Source: DASVCS01 sp036381495
GTDB lineage: Bacteria; Gemmatimonadota; Gemmatimonadetes; Longimicrobiales; RSA9
Assembly: GCA_036381495.1 (NCBI GenBank)
Contig: DASVCS010000063.1
Location: 1-51,513, forward strand
Reading direction: 5' to 3'
Length of the DNA: 51,513 nucleotides
Made by a program: the position numbers and the translations under genes. Shown piece by piece: positions 9,637 through 20,840 of the stretch (positions are counted from its first letter, which is position 1; every line of letters starts with the position of its first letter). The notes under the pieces are model-generated. The model was not told where the DNA came from. It ran no database searches and saw only the letters and a program-made list of their open reading frames with translations.

Positions 9637-10965
9637 ATGAAGAGGATTCAACGGCTGCGCCCGGCGCTGTTCGGCGCCCTGATCTGCATGACCGCCGCGG
9701 GGTGCGATGACCTGCTGGAAGTCGCGGACCCGCAGCGCTACTCGTCGGAGGATCTGGACCAGGCGCTCGAGACGGTGGCGAACGGCGTCGAAGGCGACCT
9801 CTACGAGGAGTTCGACCACTACATCATCTATACCGCGCTGAACAGCGACGAGTACCAGCACACCGGGACGTGGATCGGTTACGACAACTACGACCACGGG
9901 CGCTTCATCTATGGCAATGCCAGCGGGGGTGGCGGCGGTGGTGCGAGCGATGGCGTGATGAACGACCTGCTCGGCGTCCGTGCCTTCGCGATCGACGCGC
10001 AGGCCCGGTTCGAGCGCGTGTTGGGCGGCGATGCCGCGACGAGTCCGTTGACGGCGCGGGTGAAGGCGGTCGAGGGGTGGGCGGACCTGCTCATTGCGCA
10101 GAGCTTCTGCGAGGCGCCGGACGCGCCGAGCGGCGTGGCCATCCCGGACACGGAACTCTACGCACAGGCCATCGCCGAGCTGACGGACGCGATGGCCGTC
10201 GCGGATGCGGCGGGCAAGGCCGATATCGGGTTGTGGGCGCGTGCCGGCCGCGCGCGGGCGCACCTGATGCTGGGGCATTACGCGGAAGCGCTGGCGGACG
10301 CGCAGGCGGTGCCGGATGACTTCATCTGGTACGCACAGTTCTCGAGCAACAGCGGCCGGCAGAACAACGATCTGGTGAACCTGACGACGAGCGGCTTCAA
10401 CCTGGCCGCCTCGGTGCGCGAGAAGTGGTGGGCCTCGGTCGACACGGTGGCGGATGCGATCCTCGATCCGTGGACGGGCGAGCCGGATCCGCGGCTGCCG
10501 GTCCTCTATACCGGCGAGATCGCCGTGGACGGCGTGACGCCGCATTACAGCCAGTGGAAGTACCGGAATCTTGATGCGGACATCCCGGTCGCCGACGGGC
10601 GCGAGATGCGGTTGATCGAGGCCGAGGTCTACTGGCGGCAGGACCGGCTGGCGGATGCGGTGGCGGTTCTGGACGCGTTGCGTGCTGCGGCCGGCCTGGA
10701 CCCGCTCCCCGATGCGGGTGGCGATGCGGCGGTGGTCTTCGACTACCTGCTGCACGAGCGCTTCGCGGAGCTGTTCCTCGAAGGGCAGCGCATGAACGAC
10801 CTGTACCGCTTCGGTCTGGTCGATGACTTCATCGCGGACGGATCGTTCGGCGAGGAGACCGAGCCGGTGCGTCCGGTCAAGTTCCCGCTCACGCAGGATG
10901 AGGCGATCAACAACCCGAACATCGAGGACGACGCCACGCAGCGGTGCCTACCTCTCAGCAGTTGA
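9637..10965 (+). CDS. SusD/RagB-family nutrient-binding lipoprotein
   Basis: 442 residues. I take the ATG at 9637 because it yields a lipoprotein signal peptide (MKRIQRLRP...MTAAGC) with Cys18 as the lipidated residue. AAGGA lies upstream. The mature start, CDDLLEVADPQRYS, is typical of SusD. The body has the TPR-like helices and the C-terminal signature region (LLHERFAELFLEGQRMNDLYRFG) of the family. A glycine-rich stretch near residue 95 (about 9925-9945) is probably a surface loop. SusD acts as the lid over SusC and binds the substrate at the cell surface. The pair is surely co-transcribed. Confidence 0.93.
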   Translation: MKRIQRLRPALFGALICMTAAGCDDLLEVADPQRYSSEDLDQALETVANGVEGDLYEEFDHYIIYTALNSDEYQHTGTWIGYDNYDHGRFIYGNASGGGGGGASDGVMNDLLGVRAFAIDAQARFERVLGGDAATSPLTARVKAVEGWADLLIAQSFCEAPDAPSGVAIPDTELYAQAIAELTDAMAVADAAGKADIGLWARAGRARAHLMLGHYAEALADAQAVPDDFIWYAQFSSNSGRQNNDLVNLTTSGFNLAASVREKWWASVDTVADAILDPWTGEPDPRLPVLYTGEIAVDGVTPHYSQWKYRNLDADIPVADGREMRLIEAEVYWRQDRLADAVAVLDALRAAAGLDPLPDAGGDAAVVFDYLLHERFAELFLEGQRMNDLYRFGLVDDFIADGSFGEETEPVRPVKFPLTQDEAINNPNIEDDATQRCLPLSS

Positions 10966-11129
10966 CCGTGGCGGGTCCGGTGTCGTGCGAGCGGGCGGCA
11001 CCGGACCCGCCCGCGGAACCGTCGCGTCGCGTCGCGGACTTGCCGTCCACGAGGCGGCGTGGCATCCTGCATCCGTTCGGTCGCACGTCGCGGCGGCGAC
11101 CGATCCACCTGGTTCTCCGGAGCACAGCG

Positions 11130-13571
11130 ATGCGCAGGTGCATTGTCGCGGCGGGCGCGGGGATCGCGCTGGCCGCTGCGCTCGCGCCGGTCGACGCCGG
11201 CGCGCAGGTCGTCAGTCAATCGGACCTCACCTTCGAGGACGTCGACCCCGATTTCGAGCTCACGCTCGAGCAGGTCGCCATGGACACGCGCTGGCTGGGC
11301 GTCCCGCCGCGGGAGATCACCTGGTCGCCGGATGGCGAGTGGATCTACTTTCGCTGGCGCGAGGATCCCGCGCCCGGCCAGGAACCGGAGACCGACCCGT
11401 GGTACGCGGCGAATCGGGACGGGACGAAGGTCCGGCGCGTCTCCGACGAGGAGGCTGCGCGCATCCCCTCGGGTGACATCGTCTGGTCGGCAGACCGGCG
11501 TGCCGCCGCGTGGTCGCGCGGCGGCACGCTCTTCTTCTGGACCCGTGATGAGGGGACGCGCGCCGTCCTCTCGAGCGCCGACGGGCCGGGTGACCTCTCG
11601 ATCTCGGCCGATGGCTCGCACGTCTTCTTCGCGATGCGCGGCGCCGGTGGCGGCGGGGGCGAAAGCGGCACGGAGGCGCGCAGCGCCGACTTGTGGGTCT
11701 ACGACGTAGCAGCCGAGCGGCTGCGGCAGGTCGCCGAGGTCGTCGCCGCCCCGGAGACGTACGACGAGTCCGAGCAATGGCTGCGCGACCAGCAGCTCGA
11801 GTTGCTCGAAATCGTGCGCGATCGCAGGCACGACCGTGAAGTCGCCGACTCCGTCCGCCGCGCACGCGACCCCGATGCGCCCCAGCCGATCCCGATCGCG
11901 GAGGGCGCCGCCGCGCGCGACATCCGCCGCAGCCCGGACGGCCGGTTCCTCACGTTCCAGTGGGTCAAGGACCCCGGCGGCGATCACCGCACCTACTACC
12001 TCGAGTACGTCAACGAGACGGGCGCGGCGGAGCCGCAGCGGGCGCGGCCGAAGGTGGGCGCGCCCATGCCGGAGTACAGGATGGGGATCGTCAAGATCGA
12101 TCCGTCGGTGCCGGCCGACAGCGTCGAGGTCCTCTGGGTCGATGATGGCACGGAGAAGGAGACGATCCTCCACGGCCCCTACTGGAATCCGCAGGGAACC
12201 GTGGCCGTCGTGCAGATCCTCTCCATGGACCACAAGGACAAGTGGATCTCGCGGCTCGACCTCGAGACCGGCAAGACCACGGTGATCCACCACGAGCACC
12301 AGGACGAGTGGATCGGCGGCCCGCTGGTCGGCGGCCGCTGGCAGCCGGGCTACCTCCAGTGGCTGCCCGATGGCAGTGCGTTCGGCTTCGTCTCGGAGGC
12401 GAGTGGCTGGTCCATGCTGTACCTCGGGACGCCGGACGGCACGGTCACGCAGCTCACGCACGGCGAGTGGGAGGTGCGCGGCGCGGATCTCTCGCCCGAT
12501 GGCGAAACGTGGTACCTGGTGACGAGCGCGGAGCATCCGGGCGAGGAACACCTCTACCACCTGCCGGCGCGCGGCGGTGAGCTCGTCCGGATCACGCCGG
12601 GCGAGGGGATCCACCGGCCCGTGGTCTCGCCCGACGGCGAGCGCGTCGCGACGACGTTCGAGACGCCGCTGCTCATGCCGGACCTCTACCTGCTGGACAA
12701 CGAGCCCGGCGCGGAGCAGCGGAGGATCACGAAGTCCGGCACGGACGCCTACTATCGCTACGACTGGGCGGAGAGCGAGATCATCACGTTCCCGGATGCG
12801 AACGGGCTGCCGACGTGGGCCGAGGTGTGGGAGGCGCCGGAGACGCCCAATCACGCGGCCGTCGTTTACGCCCACGGCTGCGGCGAGTGCGCGCAGGCGG
12901 TCGACAAGGGGTGGACCGGGGTCCGCTCGATGCTCTACGCCAACTACCTGCGCGAACAAGGTTACGTCGCGGCCTCGATCGACTACCGCGGCAGCTCGGG
13001 CTACGGGCACGACAACCGCACGTACGCCTACCGGCAGATGGGGATCTCCGATGTCGACAGCGCGCTCCCGCTCCTGGACATCCTGGCCGAGCGCTACGGC
13101 GTCGACCGGCGACGGATCGGCCTCTACGGCTGCTCGTACGGCGGGTTCTTCACGCTCATGTCGCTCTTCCGGCACCCTGGCGCGTACGCGGCGGGCGTGG
13201 CGCAGTGTTCGGTGACGGACTGGGCGCACTACAACCAGGGCTACACGAGCCGGATCCTGAACGGCGCGCCCGCGGACGACCCGGAGGCGTACCGTCGCTC
13301 GAGCCCGATCTACTACGCCGAGGGGCTCGAGGATGCGTTGCAGATCCAGCACGGCGTGGTGGACAACAACGTCCAGATCCAGGACGTGTTCCGGCTGGCG
13401 CAGCGGCTGATCGAGCTCGAGAAGGACTTCGACCTGATGGTCTACCCCGTCGAGGCGCACGGCTGGCGCACCGATCCGAGCCGGCTCGACAGCTACAAGC
13501 GCATGACGCGGTGGTTCGCGCGGCACCTGCTCGGTGAGGTTGCGACGAAGGCCGCCGGCACGGGCCGCTGA
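11130..13571 (+). CDS. Secreted S9 prolyl oligopeptidase/DPP IV-like peptidase
   Basis: 813 residues. The ATG at 11130 follows GGAG and gives a signal peptide ending DAGAQ; the longer frame from 10944 overlaps susD and lacks protein character. The N-terminal two-thirds show repeated beta-propeller blades (WSPDGEWIYF, SPDGRFLTF, SPDGETWYL). The C-terminal hydrolase has Ser669 in GCSYGG, Asp745 in VVDNNV and His777 in EAHGW. S9 peptidases cut short peptides, often after proline or releasing dipeptides. Its place right after SusCD suggests it trims peptides in the periplasm. Confidence 0.92.
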   Translation: MRRCIVAAGAGIALAAALAPVDAGAQVVSQSDLTFEDVDPDFELTLEQVAMDTRWLGVPPREITWSPDGEWIYFRWREDPAPGQEPETDPWYAANRDGTKVRRVSDEEAARIPSGDIVWSADRRAAAWSRGGTLFFWTRDEGTRAVLSSADGPGDLSISADGSHVFFAMRGAGGGGGESGTEARSADLWVYDVAAERLRQVAEVVAAPETYDESEQWLRDQQLELLEIVRDRRHDREVADSVRRARDPDAPQPIPIAEGAAARDIRRSPDGRFLTFQWVKDPGGDHRTYYLEYVNETGAAEPQRARPKVGAPMPEYRMGIVKIDPSVPADSVEVLWVDDGTEKETILHGPYWNPQGTVAVVQILSMDHKDKWISRLDLETGKTTVIHHEHQDEWIGGPLVGGRWQPGYLQWLPDGSAFGFVSEASGWSMLYLGTPDGTVTQLTHGEWEVRGADLSPDGETWYLVTSAEHPGEEHLYHLPARGGELVRITPGEGIHRPVVSPDGERVATTFETPLLMPDLYLLDNEPGAEQRRITKSGTDAYYRYDWAESEIITFPDANGLPTWAEVWEAPETPNHAAVVYAHGCGECAQAVDKGWTGVRSMLYANYLREQGYVAASIDYRGSSGYGHDNRTYAYRQMGISDVDSALPLLDILAERYGVDRRRIGLYGCSYGGFFTLMSLFRHPGAYAAGVAQCSVTDWAHYNQGYTSRILNGAPADDPEAYRRSSPIYYAEGLEDALQIQHGVVDNNVQIQDVFRLAQRLIELEKDFDLMVYPVEAHGWRTDPSRLDSYKRMTRWFARHLLGEVATKAAGTGR

Positions 13572-13731
13572 TCGGGCGTTCGCCGGACCGTGACGTCGTC
13601 CGATCACGATCCCGGAACCGCTCGCGGAGGGGAGGAGGCGCCGCGGAACCCGGATCGGCACGGTCGAGGTCCGGGCGTGCGGCGTGGTGAGTTCGATGTT
13701 TCGGGCGTTCCGCAACACGACAGGAGGACGC

Positions 13732-15363
13732 ATGAATGCAGCGCAACGGGTGCGCGGGCTCGTGCTCGCGATGGTCGCGATCGGCGCGTACGCGGCCTCG
13801 GCCACGGCGCAGTCCCGGGGGATGGAACCCACTACGCGGCGCGGGCCGGACGAGGGGGAGGGTCCGTTCGACCGGCTGGTGATCCGGGGCGCCATCGTCA
13901 TTGATGGGACCGGCGCGCCGCCGCGTGGGCCGATGGACATCGTGGTCGAGGGGAACACGATCACGGCCGTGCGCAGCGTGGGCGCGCCCGGCGCGGAGAT
14001 CGACCCGGACCGGCGCCCGGCGCCCGGAACGCGCGAGATCGATGCGACCGGGATGTACGTGCTGCCCGGGTTCATCGACGTGCACACGCACACGGGCGGC
14101 CCCGGCAAGGCGCCGCAGGCCGAGTACGTCTACAAGCTCTGGCTCGGACACGGGATCACCACCGTGCGGGGCGTGCCTTCGGGAAATGTCGAGTGGATGC
14201 TGAACGAGCGCGCACTGAGCGAGCGCAACGAGATCGTCGCGCCGCGCATCGTGGCGTGCGCGCGACCGGGCTCGGGCGCCGAGTGGGATCGCCCGATCCG
14301 TACCGGCGAAGACGCGCGCGCTTGGGTGCGCTACGCCAAGGAGAAGGGGCTGGACTGCGTCAAGCTCGGTGCGCACGACCCCGAGATCATGGCCGCGCTC
14401 CTCGACGAAGCCGACAAACTCAGCCTCGGCACGGTCGCGCACCTCGACCAGATGGGGATGGCACGCATGACGGGCCGGCGCGCCGCCGAACTCGGCCTCG
14501 ACGAGATGACCCACTACTACGGCCTCTTCGAGTCGCTCCTCGACGAATACTCCATCCAGGACTGGCCCGTCGACTACAACTACAACAACGAGTACCACCG
14601 GTTCGGCCAGGTCGCGCGCCTGTGGAACCAGATCCACCCGCCCGGCAGTGACGAGTGGAACGAGCTGATCGACTTCTTCCTCTCCCGCGACTTCATCATC
14701 AGCCCTACGCTGACGATCTACGTGGCGGGGCGGAACGTCATGGCGGCGCGCAACGCGGACTGGCACGACGAGTACACGCTCCCCTCGCTTTGGGACTTCT
14801 ATCAGCCGAACCCGGAGTCGCACGGCTCCTACTTCTTTCATTGGACCACGGCCGACGAGGTGGCGTGGCGGAAGTTCTACCAGGTCTGGATGCAGTTCCT
14901 CGACGACTACAACGACGCCGGCGGCCGCCTGGCCGTCGGGTCGGACGCCGGGTTCATTTACCAGCTCTACGGCTTCGGCTACATCCAGGAGCTGGAGCTG
15001 TTGCAGGAGGCGGGCTTGCATCCGCTCGAGGTGATCCGCGCGGCCACGCTGTACGGCGCGGAGGCGATCTTCGAGCCGCACGAGCCGGATGGCGAGCCGA
15101 TCCAGTACGGCGTGATCCGGCCGGGTCTGCGCGCCGACCTGCTCGTCCTCACGGAGAACCCGCTCGAGGACTTCAAGCCGCTGTACGGCACGGGCGCACT
15201 GCGGCTGAACGAGGAGACCGGCGAAGTCGAGCGGGTGCGGGCGCTCAAGTACACCATCAAGGACGGCATCATCTACGACAGCCAGAAGCTGCTCGCGGAC
15301 GTCCGACGCATGGTCGTGGAGGCGAAGCGGCGGGGGGTGGCGGCGGGGTCGGGGACCAACTGA
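13732..15363 (+). CDS. Secreted binuclear-metal amidohydrolase
   Basis: 543 residues. ATG at 13732 with AGGAGG at 13722-13727 and a signal peptide ending ATAQ. The amidohydrolase fold is clear from the full ligand set: His118 and His120 in DVHTHT, Lys211 in CVKLG (position of the carboxylated lysine), His237 in VAHLD, His261 in MTHYYG and Asp405 in VGSDAG. It ends with the usual small beta domain (RPGLRADLLVLTENPL). Relatives include imidazolonepropionase-like and Xaa-Pro or cyclic-dipeptide hydrolases. Lying between two S9 peptidases, it is most simply a dipeptide or amide hydrolase of the same pathway. The exact substrate cannot be read from sequence. Confidence 0.9.
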   Translation: MNAAQRVRGLVLAMVAIGAYAASATAQSRGMEPTTRRGPDEGEGPFDRLVIRGAIVIDGTGAPPRGPMDIVVEGNTITAVRSVGAPGAEIDPDRRPAPGTREIDATGMYVLPGFIDVHTHTGGPGKAPQAEYVYKLWLGHGITTVRGVPSGNVEWMLNERALSERNEIVAPRIVACARPGSGAEWDRPIRTGEDARAWVRYAKEKGLDCVKLGAHDPEIMAALLDEADKLSLGTVAHLDQMGMARMTGRRAAELGLDEMTHYYGLFESLLDEYSIQDWPVDYNYNNEYHRFGQVARLWNQIHPPGSDEWNELIDFFLSRDFIISPTLTIYVAGRNVMAARNADWHDEYTLPSLWDFYQPNPESHGSYFFHWTTADEVAWRKFYQVWMQFLDDYNDAGGRLAVGSDAGFIYQLYGFGYIQELELLQEAGLHPLEVIRAATLYGAEAIFEPHEPDGEPIQYGVIRPGLRADLLVLTENPLEDFKPLYGTGALRLNEETGEVERVRALKYTIKDGIIYDSQKLLADVRRMVVEAKRRGVAAGSGTN

Positions 15364-15532
15364 GCGCCGCGCCGCCACGGCCCAGCCCTGACGGTGGCGA
15401 GGCCGTGCGCGGCCGACCGGGCGCGGGATCCCCTCAGGCCGACGTCGGGGGCCCCCGGGGCACCACGTGACGCGCGGCCGCACCCTCGGCGCTACGCCCC
15501 GCCCGCACGGTTTCGAGAATGGAGGAAGGTCG

Positions 15533-18145
15533 ATGAACGCGCGTGGGTTCCGGATCGTCCTGATCATCGCGTCGCTGGCACTGGCCGCCGGGCCGCTCAC
15601 CGCGCAGACGCCGGTGGCCGAATGGCTCGTGCTCGGGCCGGTCGAGCTCGATGCGCCGGTCTTCTCGCCGGTCACCGATTCGACACTGCTCGAGACCACG
15701 CGTCTCGCGCGCGACCTCGCCTGGCCGGCCGCGGGCGATCCCGTCGCGTGGCTCGGTCACGCGCCGCTCCGCTGGGAGCGGCGTACGGCCGATGACGACG
15801 GTGCGCTCGACATGACCGCGGACGGGCGCGCCGTCGTCTACGCCACGGCGTACCTGGAAGCCGACCGGTGGCAGGAGGCGCGCATCGAAGTCGAGAGCGC
15901 CGGCGCGCACCGCGTGTGGCTCGACGGCGCCGTGGTGAAGGCGGACCGGGTCGAGCTCGCGCAGGGGAAGCACTGGCTGCTGGTGCAAAGCATCGCGCCC
16001 GAGGACGGCGCCTGGCGGCTTTCCGCGCGCGTCGAGCCCATGACGCCCGGCGCGCGCGTGAGCGTCTCGGCCGACCCGCGCCACCCGCTCGCCTGGGCGG
16101 ACCTGTGGCGGCTCCGCTCCGTCAGCGACATCGCGATCGACCCCACCGGCCGCAAGGTCGCGTGGGTCGTCCGGCACGTGGATGCGGAAAACGACCGGTA
16201 CGCGTCACGGCTCGAAATCCACGGCCTCGACGATGGCGCACTCCTCGCCGAGATCGGGCTCTCTCGCGCCGCCGCCGACCCCGCGTGGTCGCCCGACGGC
16301 CAGCGGCTCGCGTTCACGACGCCCACCGACCAGGAGGACGCCGACGGCCGCGACCTCTGGGTCTGGCCCCCCGGCACCGCGGGCGCCGTTCGCGTCCTGC
16401 GCGCCGAGCCCGGACTCGGCGACGTGCAGTGGTCGGCCGACGGCGAATGGCTCTACTTCACGGCCTCCGTGCGGATGGGGCCGGAGCCCGACAAGGTAAG
16501 AGAGCGCGGCTACCGCCGCCTCACCGAGGTGTGGCACCGGCCGACGTTCTGGCGGAACAAGACGCACCTCTTCGCCATCCACGCCACGCAGCGGACACGC
16601 GTCAAGCTGGCGGGCGATGCGACGTACTCTGTCCGCGCGCCAACGCTCTCGCCCGACGGGCGGCGCATCGTGTTCGCCCGCGATGTCCAGATCACGGAGC
16701 CGCCGTTCCTGCGCAGCGAGCTATGGGTCCTCGAGCCCGGGACGGGCAATGCGCGGAAGCTCGTCGACCTCGAACGGGTGGTCTTCAACGGGCCGGAGGC
16801 CTTCGCCTGGTCGCCCGATGGCAACGCGGTCGCCTTCTGCTCGAGCGCGAAGCTGATGCTCGAGGGGGAGGACCCCGAGTTCAGCGTCTACGAGAGCGAG
16901 CTGTACGCCGTCTCGCTCGAGGAGCCGGAGCTCAAGCACCTGAGCGAGGGGTTCGTCCCCTCCGTGGGTTCGGGGCTCGGCTGCGGAGAGCTGGCGTGGA
17001 GCGCGGAGGACGGGCGCATCTACGTGGGCGCGCTCGACGGCGCGCGCGTGGTCCCCGCCCGGACGACGGCGCCGGTGCCCGCATCGCTGGACGGCATCAC
17101 GCTCGAAGTGCTGCCGATCCCGGGCGAGGTGATGGGCGCGCACGACGTCGCGGCGGGGTGGCTCGTCGCCACGGTCGAGACGCCGGTCACGCCGCAGGCG
17201 GTTTATCGGGTGCGGCTGGCGGACGGTCGGGCGACCGTGCTGGCGGAACCCAATGCGGGACGCCTCGACCGCGTCGCCATGCCTGCGTGGGAACGCTGGG
17301 ACTTCAAAGACTCGGAAGGATGGACCATCGAGGGGTGGTACTGGACGCCGCCGGATTTCGATCCGGCGCGGCAGTACCCGCTGCTCGTCTACTACTACGG
17401 CGGTACGCTCCCCACGGAGAAGTCGTTCGACCAGCGGCTGCTCTGGTACGCGGCGAACGGGTACGTCGTCTACGTGCTCAACCCGGCCGGTACGCCCGGG
17501 TACGGCCAGGCGTTCGCGAACCTGCACATCGACGACTGGGGCTACCCGGCGGGTACGGACATTATCGAGGGCGTGCGCGCCTTCGTCGCCGCGCATCCGT
17601 TCATCGATGCGGAGCGCATCGGCAACTTCGGCGGCTCGTACGGCGGTTTCATGACGATGCACCTGCTGACGCGGACCGATCTGTTCGCGGCGGCGGTCGA
17701 GCTGTACGGGATCAGCAACATCGCGGACTACTGGGGCGCGGGCTGGTCGGGCTACAGCTACACGGAGGGGACGTGTCCGGGCTGTTATCCGTGGAACCGG
17801 CCGGACGTCTTCGTCGAGCGCTCACCGCTCTTTCACGCCGACCGGATCCATGCGCCGCTGCTGCTCATGCACGGGGATGCGGATACGAACGTGGTGCCCA
17901 CCGAATCCGAGCAGATGTTCACGGCGCTGCGCATGCTCGGCCGCGAGGCGGAGCTGGTGCGCTTCTTCGGCGAGAACCACGGCATCGGCTCGACGCCGTC
18001 GGTCGCGCGCACGCGCGACACGATGATCCTCGAGTGGTTCGACAAGCATCTACGCGGCCGACCCGCGGCGTGGGCCGCGCGCTGGGGCGCGGCCGGCGCG
18101 GCGGACGCCGTGCGCACGGCGGCGACGCCGACAGTGCATCCGTAG
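15533..18145 (+). CDS. Secreted S9 prolyl oligopeptidase-family peptidase
   Basis: 870 residues. ATG at 15533 with GGAGGAAGG before it and a signal peptide ending LTAQ. A first domain (residues about 30-170) has a beta-sandwich look. A propeller follows (WSPDGQRLAF, WSADGEWLYF, LSPDGRRIVF), then the hydrolase with Ser702 in GGSYGG, Asp784 in HGDADTNV and His816 in ENHGIG. It differs from the first S9 protein by the extra N-terminal domain and by the long hydrolase insert TCPGCYPW, which may hold a disulphide. It should act outside the cytoplasm on short peptides. Confidence 0.92.
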   Translation: MNARGFRIVLIIASLALAAGPLTAQTPVAEWLVLGPVELDAPVFSPVTDSTLLETTRLARDLAWPAAGDPVAWLGHAPLRWERRTADDDGALDMTADGRAVVYATAYLEADRWQEARIEVESAGAHRVWLDGAVVKADRVELAQGKHWLLVQSIAPEDGAWRLSARVEPMTPGARVSVSADPRHPLAWADLWRLRSVSDIAIDPTGRKVAWVVRHVDAENDRYASRLEIHGLDDGALLAEIGLSRAAADPAWSPDGQRLAFTTPTDQEDADGRDLWVWPPGTAGAVRVLRAEPGLGDVQWSADGEWLYFTASVRMGPEPDKVRERGYRRLTEVWHRPTFWRNKTHLFAIHATQRTRVKLAGDATYSVRAPTLSPDGRRIVFARDVQITEPPFLRSELWVLEPGTGNARKLVDLERVVFNGPEAFAWSPDGNAVAFCSSAKLMLEGEDPEFSVYESELYAVSLEEPELKHLSEGFVPSVGSGLGCGELAWSAEDGRIYVGALDGARVVPARTTAPVPASLDGITLEVLPIPGEVMGAHDVAAGWLVATVETPVTPQAVYRVRLADGRATVLAEPNAGRLDRVAMPAWERWDFKDSEGWTIEGWYWTPPDFDPARQYPLLVYYYGGTLPTEKSFDQRLLWYAANGYVVYVLNPAGTPGYGQAFANLHIDDWGYPAGTDIIEGVRAFVAAHPFIDAERIGNFGGSYGGFMTMHLLTRTDLFAAAVELYGISNIADYWGAGWSGYSYTEGTCPGCYPWNRPDVFVERSPLFHADRIHAPLLLMHGDADTNVVPTESEQMFTALRMLGREAELVRFFGENHGIGSTPSVARTRDTMILEWFDKHLRGRPAAWAARWGAAGAADAVRTAATPTVHP

Positions 18146-18414
18146 CGGCGCGCAGGCGCGCAAGCCGGGCGATCGGCGCGGCGTCACCCGGCGGGAAGTG
18201 ACGGACAGCGCGTGATCCGCTCTCCGGGGCTGGCGAAACCGGCCGCTTCCCGCCAGTTTCCTTCTCGATCTCGACGGCGGCGCCGGGACCGGCTCTGAGG
18301 AGCGGCGCGTGTGCGCCGGCGGACCGGGGCGCTGCCGCGGTCGTCGCTCCGTTCCCGGGGGCCGGGACCGTGTGCGCTTCGAACCCGGGGGACCGTTCCG
18401 AACCGAGGGGAACC

Positions 18415-19686
18415 ATGAAGAGACGCGATTTCATCCAGACAGGTGCGTTGGGCGCGGGGGCGTTCGCCGTCCTCGGGACCGGCGCGTGTGCGGCGGGGGA
18501 GAACCCCTCGGCGGCGGACCAGGAGCTGCCGGAACCGATCGCCGCGCTACGGTCGCGGGCCGATGAGGCGCCGCCGCCGATCACGGAGGAAGAGCGGACG
18601 GAGCGGCGGGCCCGCGCGCAGCGGCTCATGGCGGAGCAGTCGATCGACGCGCTCTTCATCGGGCCGGGCGCCTCGCTGACGTACTTCGCGGATGTCCGCT
18701 GGGGACGCAGTGAACGGACGTTCGGCCTGCTGCTGCCGCGCGAGGGTGATGGCGTGATCATCTGCCCGGCGTTCGAGAAGGAACGCGCGGAGAAGGGGGT
18801 CGCCGGCCGTTTCGAGATCCGGACCTGGGAGGAGCACGAGAGCCCGTTCGCCCTCATTGCCGGCACGATCCGCGACATCGGCTCGGCCACGGGCCGCCTC
18901 GCGCTGGAGGAGTCCACGCGCTACTTCATTGCCGCCGGCGTCGCCACGGCCGCGCCCGCGCTCGACATCGTTTCCGGCGACGGGGTCACGCATGCGTGCC
19001 GCGGCGTCAAGACCGCGCACGAGATCGAGTTGATGCGATTCGCCAACCGGGTCACGCTCGAGGCGATCCTGGCGGTCTTCCAGTCGCTGCGCGAGGGGCT
19101 GACGCAGCGGGATCTCGGGCGTTACTTCCGCGCTGCCACGGAGCGGCTCGGCTTCCCCAGTGGCGGAGGGCTGACGCTGATCGGAGAGTCGTCGGCGTAC
19201 CCGCACGGTTCGGAGAACCCCGGCGCGCTGCGCGAGGGCGACGTCGTCCTGGTGGATGCCGGCACCTCCGTCCACGGCTACCAGGCGGACATCACGCGCA
19301 CCACCGTGTTCGGCACGCCCAGCCCCGAGGCGACGAAGGTGTTCGGCATCGTCCGGGACGCGCAGGCGCGCGCTCTCGAAGCCACCGCGCCCGGCAAGAC
19401 CTGCGGCGAGATCGATGCCGCGGCGCGTCAGGTCATCGAGGCCGCCGGGTACGGTCCCGGATATCGCACCTTCACCCACCGCCTCGGCCACGGCATCGGG
19501 CTCCAGGGCCACGAGTGGCCGTACCTGGTCAAGGGGAGCAACGTGGTGCTCCAGCCCGGGATGTCTTTCAGCAACGAGCCGGGCATCTATCAGTACGGCA
19601 AGTTCGGCGTCCGCCTCGAAGACATCATGGTGGTGACCGAGACGGGTGCCGAGATGCTCACGCCCACGGCCGAAACGCTCGTGTAA
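18415..19686 (+). CDS. Exported M24 (Xaa-Pro) peptidase with Tat-type leader
   Basis: 423 residues. ATG at 18415 with GAGGGGAA upstream. The leader MKRRDFIQTGALGAGAF has the twin-arginine motif, and a Cys shortly after (TGAC) may be lipidated. The creatinase-type N domain is followed by the pita-bread catalytic domain with all five metal ligands: Asp281, Asp292, His359, Glu388 and Glu402. M24 enzymes cleave N-terminal residues, often before proline. Tat export suits a cytoplasmically folded metal enzyme. It closes the run of peptidases after SusCD, although a 269-bp gap (18146-18414) with no recognisable gene precedes it, so it may have its own promoter. Confidence 0.9.
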   Translation: MKRRDFIQTGALGAGAFAVLGTGACAAGENPSAADQELPEPIAALRSRADEAPPPITEEERTERRARAQRLMAEQSIDALFIGPGASLTYFADVRWGRSERTFGLLLPREGDGVIICPAFEKERAEKGVAGRFEIRTWEEHESPFALIAGTIRDIGSATGRLALEESTRYFIAAGVATAAPALDIVSGDGVTHACRGVKTAHEIELMRFANRVTLEAILAVFQSLREGLTQRDLGRYFRAATERLGFPSGGGLTLIGESSAYPHGSENPGALREGDVVLVDAGTSVHGYQADITRTTVFGTPSPEATKVFGIVRDAQARALEATAPGKTCGEIDAAARQVIEAAGYGPGYRTFTHRLGHGIGLQGHEWPYLVKGSNVVLQPGMSFSNEPGIYQYGKFGVRLEDIMVVTETGAEMLTPTAETLV

Positions 19687-19829
19687 CGCTGCGCCGCCAG
19701 GGGCCCGGGTCAGGACTCCGCGCCGGCGTCAGCCGCCGCTCGGCAAGGCCGAGCGGTCTCGGCCCTTCTGCGCCTGAGCCTCGGCCCGAGCCTCGATCCC
19801 GGCGCCGCATGCGCCCGACAGGAGATCGC

Positions 19830-20803
<974 letters not shown>

Positions 20804-20807
<4 letters not shown>

Positions 20808-20833
20808 CCGCCCGCTCCCCGCCCCTCTACATT
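20804..20833 (+). promoter_or_regulatory. Strong promoter giving a leaderless methyltransferase mRNA
   Basis: TTGACC (20804-20809), an 18-bp spacer and TACATT (20828-20833). The ATG at 20841 lies only 7 nt after the -10 box, so the transcript should begin at or next to the start codon. The -35 box overlaps the TGA of the deacetylase gene. Confidence 0.6.
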
Positions 20834-20840
20834 GCGCGCC

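Noticed and set aside
10743..14108. An 1121-codon open frame on the minus strand
   Set aside because: It spans several plus-strand genes with clear catalytic motifs and has no family features of its own. Same for 13156-15699 and 44262-46571.
15868..18201. A 777-codon plus-strand frame inside the second S9 gene
   Set aside because: Arg/Ala-rich frame-shadow; the S9 frame has signal peptide, propeller and triad.
18996..19829. N-terminal extension of the deacetylase frame
   Set aside because: It overlaps the M24 gene out of frame and is low-complexity; the ATG at 19830 with CAGGAGA starts the recognisable family.
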